64,000 nt of DNA from Flavobacteriales bacterium (GTDB lineage: Bacteria; Bacteroidota; Bacteroidia; NS11-12g; UBA9320): assembly GCA_020635355.1 (NCBI GenBank), contig JACJZW010000006.1, positions 62,001-126,000 of the forward strand, given 5' to 3'. The notes beneath the pieces were generated by a model. That model did no database searches. It was not told where the DNA came from and worked only from the letters and a program-made list of their open reading frames with translations. Numbering within the stretch: position 1 is the stretch's first letter; each line of letters opens with the position of its first letter. Below, piece by piece: positions 16,385-24,281 of this stretch. A program made the translations under genes and the position numbers.

Positions 16385-16855
16385 CTAAGTGCCGAAAAAC
16401 GTAAAGTCATCACACCGGGTTCTGGAAAAAATGAAGGGAGCACTTTTATTGAACAACACATTCAGGCAGCTGTCTGAGAACGTTGTTTGGGTCTTTTCAG
16501 AAAAAACACTTCCGCTAAATTGATGATAGATGGTGTCCTGAATGGGAATCTTGATGTAGCGGTTAATTAATCGAAAGAAGTTGTCCTGCTCCACCTCATT
16601 GTTCAATTCGGTGACCATGAACAAGGTGTCTATTTGTCGGAAGTTGGCTAATTGATCTTCAACCTTGGATAAACATGGCCTGCAAAACCGGGATGAGAAA
16701 TAAAGATTGCACGATTGAGAAGCTGAATCTGATGGGGAATGTGAAGCCTGGTCAGCCGATTTGTATTCCGTTGAAAAGGTTATCTCTGATCCCACAATGC
16801 CCAGTAAACCACCAATCAGGATGAAGCGTAGGGTATTAGTCCAGGGCATATTCAT
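16385..16855 (-). CDS. Small membrane-anchored protein with CxxC, thioredoxin-like fragment
   Basis: Start chosen at ATG 16855, giving MNMPWTNTLRFILIGGLLGI, a signal or anchor helix, and 156 residues; an upstream frame extends further but into the neighbouring gene. The start overlaps the end of the preceding gene by 20 bases. After a Ser-rich linker comes CNLYFSSRFCRPCLSKVEDQ, a strand followed by C-x2-C, as at the active site of thioredoxin-like proteins, and a predicted helix. The fold is not clear from the rest and the length is short for a full thioredoxin domain. It ends 7 bases from the convergent FISUMP gene. Confidence 0.6.
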   Translation of the reverse strand: MNMPWTNTLRFILIGGLLGIVGSEITFSTEYKSADQASHSPSDSASQSCNLYFSSRFCRPCLSKVEDQLANFRQIDTLFMVTELNNEVEQDNFFRLINRYIKIPIQDTIYHQFSGSVFSEKTQTTFSDSCLNVLFNKSAPFIFSRTRCDDFTFFGT

Positions 16856-18071
16856 ACACATTAAATTCAAAAGCTTTGGATTTATACAGTTCCTTGTCAA
16901 GTGATTGCAATTCGGTTATCGGAAATTCAATATATCCTAGGTCTGAACGCTCTGTTTTATACCGAAACCCAATGGTATAGAAGATGTTTCCAACTGCTAT
17001 GTATCCTTTTGTTGCGGAGAGAGGATCAAAATCAATTCGGCTGAAATGAACGGTGGTGTCATTCTTTAATTTGTAATTGTGTAACCCATCGAGAAGGGTT
17101 GTGGTGGAATCAACACCATTATGGCTTCGCCGATAAACATCGAAATAATGGGCGGTTTTGTACGCTGATCGTGTCCGGGAACGGAGGATGATTTGATCCC
17201 CAACATAACAGGTTTGGTAATGGAAGTGGTTCGTGTCCATGGTTTGTAATGAGTTGAAAAACTGCATCTTATTTCGGAAGGACAAGGTGTCTATGGCTCG
17301 TGAACCCTCAATATGTCCCGTTGATAACGCCTCGTCAATGGAACCATTCTGTTTGTTTATGGTGTATATCACCGATGAGGTAGCATTCCCAAGGAAGATG
17401 TTATCCATGGATTCGGATACAAATTGTGATTCCAATTGCAGGTAGGGTTTCCCGGCGAACGGAATTATTATGGAATCATCTTGAATTAGCCGATCTTGTT
17501 TCATCTTGAATTTTGCACAAGCAACGGCTTGAGGGTCATCTGAATGAACCAAATCCAGCAAACGAAACGCACCATCTTCCGAAAAGGTCAACCATGAATA
17601 GCCATGTGGAAGCCTGAACTTTTGCCTGAAACGACAACCTGCAGAATTTGCGTCAAACAGATAGATGCAATCAAAGACCAACAAGGCAAGTTTCCCATCC
17701 TGGTATGCAAAATCATTGACCATATACCGCGCTTCAGCGATATGTTCTGAGAATACGGTGTTTACAGGGATCTTTATCCGTTTGGAATCGTGCGTCTTAA
17801 GATTAACCAGTTCAAAATGCAGGGTATCAATATCGAAGAGTAACGACTCATAAAAACCTTGAAAGTACACCAGGAAATGTGGGTCAGTTGAGTTTGGGAA
17901 TGCCCGTTTCACACGGATATATGGATAGCTCAAGTTATGAAGACTAGAGCTATCCATTTTTAAGGGCCAGGTTTGTCGGCATACCAATGATTGACCATTC
18001 ACTTCAACTGCAATGGTTACAAAGAGTAAAGCCAACACAATGTATCTGTAGGCCTTTAGTTGGTTACCCAT
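16836..18071 (-). CDS. Secreted hypothetical protein, propeller-like
   Basis: The 411-residue protein starts MGNQLKAYRYIVLALLFVTI with a signal peptide ending near VNGQS. The rest is strand-rich with recurring short aromatic and Asp motifs (LLVFDCIYLFDANSAG, WLTFSEDGAFRLLDLVHSDD, VIYTINKQNG) in the manner of six-bladed beta-propeller proteins that in Bacteroidota often sit next to a small thiol protein, as here. No enzyme motif was found. The propeller reading is inference from pattern and neighbour. The 240 bases between this gene and the next (divergent) one hold no other clear element. Confidence 0.6.
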   Translation of the reverse strand: MGNQLKAYRYIVLALLFVTIAVEVNGQSLVCRQTWPLKMDSSSLHNLSYPYIRVKRAFPNSTDPHFLVYFQGFYESLLFDIDTLHFELVNLKTHDSKRIKIPVNTVFSEHIAEARYMVNDFAYQDGKLALLVFDCIYLFDANSAGCRFRQKFRLPHGYSWLTFSEDGAFRLLDLVHSDDPQAVACAKFKMKQDRLIQDDSIIIPFAGKPYLQLESQFVSESMDNIFLGNATSSVIYTINKQNGSIDEALSTGHIEGSRAIDTLSFRNKMQFFNSLQTMDTNHFHYQTCYVGDQIILRSRTRSAYKTAHYFDVYRRSHNGVDSTTTLLDGLHNYKLKNDTTVHFSRIDFDPLSATKGYIAVGNIFYTIGFRYKTERSDLGYIEFPITELQSLDKELYKSKAFEFNVYEYALD

Positions 18072-18311
18072 AGGTGGATGATGATTGGGTCATTGGATTG
18101 TTGTTGGTTTGAATAGCAACGTAATGACTAGACCGTTCAGTACCAATTGATATTGCTGAAATCACGCTCACAAGTTATCCCAACGCCATGTTTTCTTCTC
18201 CCAACGCTGAACCTAAGGGCAAACCAAGTATGATCCAAGCTATTCGTCCTCCTAAGTTGGTATGGTGCGTTCGTCAACTTTTTAATAACTTTCTCCAAAT
18301 TGTTGGGATCT

Positions 18312-20051
18312 ATGAAAAAGGTATTGGCTGGTTTATTTCTAATGATGCTGTTGGCAGGTTCGGTTTCTGCTCAAGTGAACTCAGATTTTTTCAGAATGAT
18401 GGGCTGTGCCATGGGACAAGACTTTGATGATCCCAAACTATTGGTCTATTTAGACCAGCATGATGTTAAAATGGATGATGACTTCTTTAAATCCGGTGAT
18501 TCATGGTTTACACATAGGGCGATGCTGCCCAATGGGACTTCAGTCAGCTTTACAACGTTTGGGAAGGACAAGGAGATTCTTAATGTGATAATAAACTTTC
18601 CGAGCTATGAGATGTCACATCAACACAACTCTTGGGTTAAATCACTCGGTATAACTCAGCATGGTAAAAGATCGAAAAAGCGACTCAAAAAAAGCATTAC
18701 CTACAAGAGCAAGAGTCACGTGTACCTTGAGCCAAATTATGAAGAGAACCGATCTCTGAAGCTTCATTACGGCGTTGGCGGGAATCGCTTCAGCACCATA
18801 TGGGTGGTAGAAGATCGCAAGAAGAACTGGGTATATGAATTCACCTACCACGAAGTTGATAGGAATGAGTACAACACCCCATTCCCGGACCTTCCCAAAA
18901 GGACATATGCACACGCTGGTTTCGACCCCCTTCTACCCAAATCCTATTATACCATGTTCAACAACACGTTCACCTCGGAGGACGTGAATTATCTTGTTCG
19001 ATACTACCGATGGAAACTGGATGGTGATCAATTCATTTCACCTGAAGGTTCCTATTTTAAGCTGGCCAAGGAAGATGACGCGGGAAATCGGGTACGCGCG
19101 TATGAATTTCATAGTACGACGGCCGCTAACATTCCCAATGAATGGCGTTCATACATTCCAGATCACACTGATCTGTTTAAAAAATACGGTCAATGTGGGC
19201 ATGACAAAGCCGACCCTCAAAGCTTGATTTTTTATCGCGAATCGGACACCTGCTTTAAAATGACCTATTCCCCCAACTATGTCCTGAAACGAGTTGGGGA
19301 TCTATCCTATAAGTTCAATGAATCGCATACCCCCGATCAGTTTAAGGTAAAGATGGGATGCTCACTGGGAGACTGCGAGGTAGGATTTTCAGTCTTCAAT
19401 TTTGGGGATGGTTGTTATTTTATGGGAGACTTTTTACGGGGGGAATTCTATGATGGCTTCGTTATGATTGACAAGAATACACCAGGGCGAAGGGTGGACC
19501 GCGAAAAGGAGTTGGAGGCTGAACGATTGGAGCGCCAGAAGGAGGTGCAACAAATCGTGGATACCTGGGAGTTGTCCGCCAAGGACTGGAGTGAAGCCGT
19601 TTCACATCATTCGAAGGCAAAGTCGGAGTTTCGTGCGTTTAGTGCAGCGATGCCTAAATCATTTGATTCCAACGGGAATGTCAAGGTGTCGTCCCCTGAG
19701 CGAAAAGACGCCAAAAAGCATTATAACGAAGCGTACAAACAGTTGAGTGAATTAAGTGCAGCCCTCAATAGTTGTAATCGTCACTGTGAGAAATATGACC
19801 TGTGTAAACCACTCGATGGTAAGGTGTACATTATCGGACTTAAAATCAGTACCACCCAGCGGATGCTCAATGATTACAACAAAAGAATCTGGCTGCAATC
19901 CGAGGTTCTTGTCAGAAAGGATATTCAATCTCTTCAAAGCGAAATGTCAACTCTTATGGGTGATATAACTTCTTTGATGCATGACATTGAAACCATACGA
20001 AAAACTTGCCGCCAGGATCTGATTACTAAGTACAACCTAAGGCAAGAGTAA
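18312..20051 (+). CDS. Secreted protein of unknown function with C-terminal coiled coil
   Basis: ATG 18312 gives MKKVLAGLFLMMLLAGSVSA, a standard signal peptide, and 579 residues; a TTG twelve bases upstream is less likely. Residues about 20-390 are rich in Tyr, Phe, Asp and Cys and seem to hold two related halves: FRMMGCAMGQDFDDPKLLVY near 25-45 and FKKYGQCGHDKADPQSLIFY near 295-315. From about 395 on the protein is Lys/Glu-rich and helical, including a likely coiled coil (REKELEAERLERQKEVQQIV) and a Cys pair NSCNRHCEKYDLC. I do not recognise the family. Confidence 0.7.
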   Translation: MKKVLAGLFLMMLLAGSVSAQVNSDFFRMMGCAMGQDFDDPKLLVYLDQHDVKMDDDFFKSGDSWFTHRAMLPNGTSVSFTTFGKDKEILNVIINFPSYEMSHQHNSWVKSLGITQHGKRSKKRLKKSITYKSKSHVYLEPNYEENRSLKLHYGVGGNRFSTIWVVEDRKKNWVYEFTYHEVDRNEYNTPFPDLPKRTYAHAGFDPLLPKSYYTMFNNTFTSEDVNYLVRYYRWKLDGDQFISPEGSYFKLAKEDDAGNRVRAYEFHSTTAANIPNEWRSYIPDHTDLFKKYGQCGHDKADPQSLIFYRESDTCFKMTYSPNYVLKRVGDLSYKFNESHTPDQFKVKMGCSLGDCEVGFSVFNFGDGCYFMGDFLRGEFYDGFVMIDKNTPGRRVDREKELEAERLERQKEVQQIVDTWELSAKDWSEAVSHHSKAKSEFRAFSAAMPKSFDSNGNVKVSSPERKDAKKHYNEAYKQLSELSAALNSCNRHCEKYDLCKPLDGKVYIIGLKISTTQRMLNDYNKRIWLQSEVLVRKDIQSLQSEMSTLMGDITSLMHDIETIRKTCRQDLITKYNLRQE

Positions 20052-20134
20052 TTGCGAACCTTGGAAGAATCGAATTTGCGACAGAAGGCTCCGGTCGCGT
20101 TCAAGGGTTCATTTAACCAGCTACTTTGTTAACC

Positions 20135-20683
20135 ATGACCCACCTACAGCCCATACAATTGGAAACATCCAGATTACGACTCCTGGGAATATCTCACGTG
20201 GATATGGAGGAATTATTTAGCTGGCCCAAACAACAGACCATGGACTACCTGGGCCATCGATCGGAGGTAGAATATGAACAAGAGTGGCAAAAACAAAAGG
20301 ACGGGTACTCCAGCTACAACCGACGATTTATCCTCTTTTTAATGAAAATAAAAACGTCCGAAGAGATCATTGGAAGGTGTGGATTGCATAATTGGAATTT
20401 AGCGGAACATCGGGCGGAGTTGGGCTGTATCATCAACCCTCCGGAATTCAGAAGGATGGGGTATGCCACGGAAGCGGTTAATGAAGTTATCCGATACGGA
20501 TTTCAGGACTTGAACTTGAACCGGATTGAAGCCATCGCCCTGGCGGATAATGAGGCATCCATTCAAGCACTTAAGAAATTTAGATTTACTCAGGAGGGAC
20601 TACTTCGCGAACATCGGTTCAAAGATGGGGTGTACGAAGACTCCCTGATGTTCTCCCTGCTTGCATCGGAATATTCAGGATAA
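20135..20683 (+). CDS. GNAT acetyltransferase, RimJ/RimL type
   Basis: ATG 20135 gives MTHLQPIQLETSRLRLLGIS and 182 residues. The layout is that of GNAT enzymes acting on protein N-termini or small amines: TSRLRLL start, EIIGRCGLHNW (strand 4 area), the acetyl-CoA loop FRRMGYATEAV near residue 110, then NLNRIEAIALADNEASIQAL and the end KFRFTQEGLLREHRFKDGVY-EDSLMFSLL. Soluble cytoplasmic enzyme; its substrate cannot be inferred. It is a single gene between unrelated neighbours. Confidence 0.85.
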   Translation: MTHLQPIQLETSRLRLLGISHVDMEELFSWPKQQTMDYLGHRSEVEYEQEWQKQKDGYSSYNRRFILFLMKIKTSEEIIGRCGLHNWNLAEHRAELGCIINPPEFRRMGYATEAVNEVIRYGFQDLNLNRIEAIALADNEASIQALKKFRFTQEGLLREHRFKDGVYEDSLMFSLLASEYSG

Positions 20684-20705
20684 AGCCTGCCTACTTCCTC
20701 CTAAC

Positions 20706-20751
20706 TCCGTACTTCGTACTCAGCAATCCGTACTTCGTACTCAGAAATCCG
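20706..20751. repeat. Two 21-bp tandem repeats with small hairpins
   Basis: TCCGTACTTCGTACTCAGCAA at 20706-20726 is followed by a copy with one C-to-A change at 20727-20747 and the first four bases of a third. Each unit contains GTAC-TTC-GTAC, a 4-bp stem with a triloop. It lies between the acetyltransferase and the next gene. Confidence 0.85.
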
Positions 20752-20813
20752 TTTTAATTTGAACCCATCGTCTGGTTCACGGGTATACTCAACAAAACCC
20801 AAGAAAAAATTCA

Positions 20814-21986
20814 ATGAAGAACGCATTTCTCCTCTTACTGGTTGCCGTTATGCTCCCTATGACACCAACTTCGGCACAAACCCCGGAAACGGTATACAGC
20901 TTTGCCCTCGTTCGAAAACCAACACCCTGGTACAAGCAACAGATTGAAGCATGGAAGAAGGTAATCGACAGTAATCCGGGGAATGGCTTGGCCTGGTATA
21001 ATTACTACTACGCCAATCGAAATTATGTTCGAACGGATACGGCCTGCACCATATCCTATGAAGATCAGCAGCAGTTGTTGAACAGCATCGGCGACAGCAT
21101 GGCGAAACACCTGCCTGACGCTTATGAATACCATTTGATCATGTGGATGAATCACAGTTTTGATCTATCGTACAAGCACCACCTTGAAAAAGTGCTGGAA
21201 CTTGGTGAAGGACGCATTGAACACATCGATTACATCATCAATGCGGGTGAAATTGATCGCGATTTGGATAAGCGAAATGATGGCATTCTTCGGAAGGAGG
21301 CGGCTGGCCTCCTGTCACCAGGTATGATGTATACCAACCGAAACGTGCTGGCAGGCCTGAAGCCCAGAGCCATTCTGATTACGGCCGGTGACAACGATAC
21401 GTATCCTGCGTTTGCTGTTCAGGCACATGACTTCAGGTCCGATGTACTGGTCATCAACTCGAGTCTCATTTTGATTACCGAATACCGTCAAAAAATATGT
21501 AAGGAACTGGGTATTCCTGAAATTAAAATCAATTGGGAAGCGAAAAAAGAATCGGACCCGGAGCATCGGGTGTATTTCAACAAGCATCTGGTGGAGCGGC
21601 TCGCGAACAATCCGCAGAAAAGACCGGTATATGTGGCAGCATCAGCCATGCATCAGGATGAGATTGTTCAACCCGTTGCCAACCAATTGTATCTGACTGG
21701 CTTAGCCTATCTCTATAGTTCGGAGGTTGTAGATGAACTGGCTGCGTTAAAAGATAATTTCGAGCATCACTTTACCTTGGATTACATTCTGTATCCCTAT
21801 TATCAGGATATATCGGAAAGTCTTGTTCCGGTAATGAACCAGAATTACATTGTTCCGATGTTGAAGTTGTATCACCATTACTCGGCTTCAGGTGATTTAA
21901 ATCGAAAGGCCTGGATTCGGAAATACTTGCTGAAAATAACGGAAGGAACATCGTCTGAAGCGGAAGTTCGAAATCAACTGAACTAA
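20814..21986 (+). CDS. Secreted protein with GDNDTYP segment shared with DUF2723 proteins
   Basis: The 390-residue protein begins MKNAFLLLLVAVMLPMTPTS, a signal peptide. Around residues 180-215 it reads KPRAILITAGDNDTYPAFAV then FRSDVLVINSSLI; the GDND(T)(Y/F)P...DVRVVNLSL pattern is characteristic of the soluble C-terminal part of the multi-spanning DUF2723 (GT117-like) proteins of Bacteroidota, but there is no membrane domain here. The rest is mostly helical with YNYYYANRNYVRTD-like repeats suggestive of TPR-type helices. It lies 5 bases before an ECF sigma gene, so they are probably co-transcribed. Function unknown. Confidence 0.65.
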   Translation: MKNAFLLLLVAVMLPMTPTSAQTPETVYSFALVRKPTPWYKQQIEAWKKVIDSNPGNGLAWYNYYYANRNYVRTDTACTISYEDQQQLLNSIGDSMAKHLPDAYEYHLIMWMNHSFDLSYKHHLEKVLELGEGRIEHIDYIINAGEIDRDLDKRNDGILRKEAAGLLSPGMMYTNRNVLAGLKPRAILITAGDNDTYPAFAVQAHDFRSDVLVINSSLILITEYRQKICKELGIPEIKINWEAKKESDPEHRVYFNKHLVERLANNPQKRPVYVAASAMHQDEIVQPVANQLYLTGLAYLYSSEVVDELAALKDNFEHHFTLDYILYPYYQDISESLVPVMNQNYIVPMLKLYHHYSASGDLNRKAWIRKYLLKITEGTSSEAEVRNQLN

Positions 21987-21991
21987 CACCA

Positions 21992-22579
21992 ATGCCGCTT
22001 TTCAAACGGGAGAGATACGAGAATTGGGCGGATGAGGACCTCATGACCGCCATTACTCAGGGCAAACGGGAGGCGTTTGAGCAGATTTATGAGCGCTACT
22101 TTCATCCTCTTTGTCGGTTTGCCCGCACAATACTTCAAAATGATTCTGAAGCCGAAGATGTAGTTCAGGAAGTATTTATGCGATTGATTGATGGCAATCA
22201 CGGGTACGATGCAACCCGAAAGTTCTCAACCTGGATCTTTACCCTAACAGCGAATCGAGCTAAAAATCTCGTGAGAAATTTGGGTAACCGGGATCGAATC
22301 CTGAATGAAATGCAACCTAACTCGGCAATAGATTACCACGACGAAGATATGATTCTGCAAATGGATCGAACTCTCCTGACACAGATGATGCGTGATGTGC
22401 TGGATTCCAAATCGCCCAAGGAGAAACAACTCTATGCATTGCGATTTGAACGTGATTTATCGATCGCCGAAATCGCTGAAATATTGAACATCCCCATAGG
22501 TAGTGTGAAATCCGGGCTCTACTACCTCCTCAAGAAAATTGCCCGGGAGTGGAAGGAAAAGAACTATGAACACCGATAA
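21992..22579 (+). CDS. ECF-type sigma-70 factor
   Basis: The 195-residue protein has region 2 (WADEDLMTAITQGKREAFEQ, then AEDVVQEVFMRLIDGNHGYD and RKFSTWIFTLTANRAKNLVR) and region 4 with a helix-turn-helix (DLSIAEIAEILNIPIGSVKS). It should recruit RNA polymerase to a small regulon, which may include its own operon. The anti-sigma-like gene overlaps its 3' end by 14 bases; a GDNDTYP protein gene precedes by 5 bases. Unlike the sigma gene at 1278, this one is intact and shows what the AEDVVQ stretch should look like. Confidence 0.93.
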   Translation: MPLFKRERYENWADEDLMTAITQGKREAFEQIYERYFHPLCRFARTILQNDSEAEDVVQEVFMRLIDGNHGYDATRKFSTWIFTLTANRAKNLVRNLGNRDRILNEMQPNSAIDYHDEDMILQMDRTLLTQMMRDVLDSKSPKEKQLYALRFERDLSIAEIAEILNIPIGSVKSGLYYLLKKIAREWKEKNYEHR

Positions 22580-23198
22580 ATTAACGGAGGCCATTTGGGC
22601 CTTGATCGCTCAAAAATCGTTTCAGGAGCTCACCTCGTCTGAACGGGATCACATCTGCTCCATCATGGAAAAAGCCGATTACGATGATCTGCATTTGGCT
22701 ATGCAGGTAGTCTCAGAACACAACGCGGTAACCTCGGGAAGAGGAATGGCCAGGGTGAAGACGGAGGTGATGTCGGCATGGGATTCAAAACATCCCATGA
22801 GATTGCTCATCTCAGGTTGGAATGGGTGGCGTGCCGCAGCGGTTCTGTTCTTTTTGCTTTCAGCCGTTCTCTTTTTTATGCGGGATCGATCCATCAATAC
22901 AACCATTTCAGCTACTACAACTACGGATACGGTTTATGTGGAACGAACTATTCCTGTTTTGGTCCACGATACCGTGGTGATGAACTCACCCGTTCAGGTG
23001 TATCAAACGGCGGATGTGCCTTCCTCAAATCCTCCCAAGAAAGTGGCGTCATTACCGTTGGTCAAGGTGCCCATCGATTTATCCGGGGATGTCTATGTAG
23101 GAGGGGCACAGGATATGGATGCGAGTTGGAATCAATCCAGACGTATAGCGCCGGATAAGGATAGTTTGGTTTCTAAATTCGGGTTTGTGAGTTTGTGA
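22566..23198 (+). CDS. Membrane-anchored anti-sigma factor (predicted)
   Basis: Start set at ATG 22566, inside the end of the sigma gene (14-base overlap, translational coupling), giving 210 residues. The N-terminal 75 residues are charged and helical (LTEAIWALIAQKSFQELTSS), followed by one membrane helix around residues 88-106 (AAAVLFFLLSAVLFFM) and a Thr/Val/Pro-rich periplasmic tail. That topology and the position directly after an ECF sigma gene make it the likely cognate anti-sigma factor. No zinc anti-sigma motif is present and I do not recognise a named family. Confidence 0.75.
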   Translation: MNTDKLTEAIWALIAQKSFQELTSSERDHICSIMEKADYDDLHLAMQVVSEHNAVTSGRGMARVKTEVMSAWDSKHPMRLLISGWNGWRAAAVLFFLLSAVLFFMRDRSINTTISATTTTDTVYVERTIPVLVHDTVVMNSPVQVYQTADVPSSNPPKKVASLPLVKVPIDLSGDVYVGGAQDMDASWNQSRRIAPDKDSLVSKFGFVSL

Positions 23199-23240
23199 GG
23201 AGGGATGGGGGATGAGGAATAGGGAATGGGGGATGTGGGG
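23199..23240. repeat. G-rich degenerate repeat (GGGATG/GGAATG units)
   Basis: Directly after the anti-sigma stop codon, units such as GGGATGGGGGATG and GGGAATGGGGGATG follow each other with GAGGAATA between. A related stretch lies on the opposite strand at 33254-33270 (TCATTCCCCATCCCTCG). Confidence 0.7.
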
Positions 23241-23265
23241 AACTAAACAGACATCGTAAAAAAAA

Positions 23266-24267
23266 TCAAAATTTCCCTGCAAATGGCATCTTTAAAACAT
23301 GATGCATGAAATCCTTGACTTCTCGTTCAACGGCAGGAACATCCTGAGAAACGACGTATGACCCCAATACATGATTTCCGGCAGTGGGAATGGCGGTGGA
23401 AACCATTGCTTCCTTTGGAGTGGATAAGGCATTCACCATTTCCTTAATAGCCGATACCCGCACTACCGGATCCTGATGTTGCTCATCTTTATAATAATAC
23501 AAGCACAAGGTGGGTTCGGTGACTTTTTGAAAGGTTTCAGGAATCATGATTTCTTCCAGATATTCTTCCAGTTGAACCAGTGCTTCCAGACGATATTCTC
23601 CGTTCCAAAATTTTCGATATTGCTCAGTAGTGTTGGCCGGTGTATTGTAATTTGAACCCTTTACCATTCGAGCAATTTGTAATCCCCACGGATTGTTCAG
23701 CAGCCAGGCGTTTAGATCGTTGATTTCGATGTTGGGCGACAAAAGCACCAGCCCGGCTACATCATATTCGGCGGCCAATTGTAGAGTCAACGACCCGCCG
23801 GTGGATGTACCCATCAGAATGACCTTTCTCCCCAGTTTTTGCCCGATGGCGAGTGCTTGCTGAGCACTCTCCCAAAGTCGATCTCCCCGGAAATTGCCCA
23901 AAGGTTCAGTGGTGTCGATGCCGTGATCCGCGAGTCGGGGTAGATACAAGTTGCAGCCAAATTTTCGGGCGATGTCCAAATGAAGTGGATTGCCTTCCTC
24001 ATGGCTGGCGCTGAAACCGTGTAGATAAACCAGGGCATACTCCGTCTTTTCGTGCAAGCTGTCGAACCAAATGATACAAGCTTCATTACCGGGCTTAACC
24101 TGATGTTCCTGCTCCTGTTCGTGGATCAGTTGCTCAATGGAGTCCGGATCATTGGGTACGGATGGAAGCGCAGCGTGAAAGGCAAGTGATTTCGGCTTTG
24201 GGCCAACAAAATAGATCAACAACAATACGAGCAACACACCTAGGGTTACTTTCCAACCTCTCTTCAC
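23266..24267 (-). CDS. Alpha/beta hydrolase with N-terminal membrane anchor
   Basis: The 333-residue protein has a membrane helix near residues 7-21 and then a hydrolase fold. YALVYLHGFSASHEEGNP near residue 80-95 carries the oxyanion-type HG, and ILMGTSTGGSLTLQLA gives the GxSxG nucleophile Ser155. The Asp (in CLYYYKDEQHQDPVV) and the late His (AGNHVLGSYV) complete the likely triad. The pattern is like serine aminopeptidase S33/lysophospholipase hydrolases. It starts 14 bases after the giant T9SS cargo gene on the same strand, so they may share a transcript. Substrate unknown. Confidence 0.85.
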   Translation of the reverse strand: MKRGWKVTLGVLLVLLLIYFVGPKPKSLAFHAALPSVPNDPDSIEQLIHEQEQEHQVKPGNEACIIWFDSLHEKTEYALVYLHGFSASHEEGNPLHLDIARKFGCNLYLPRLADHGIDTTEPLGNFRGDRLWESAQQALAIGQKLGRKVILMGTSTGGSLTLQLAAEYDVAGLVLLSPNIEINDLNAWLLNNPWGLQIARMVKGSNYNTPANTTEQYRKFWNGEYRLEALVQLEEYLEEIMIPETFQKVTEPTLCLYYYKDEQHQDPVVRVSAIKEMVNALSTPKEAMVSTAIPTAGNHVLGSYVVSQDVPAVEREVKDFMHHVLKMPFAGKF

Positions 24268-24281
24268 GCTTGAATTGTTAA

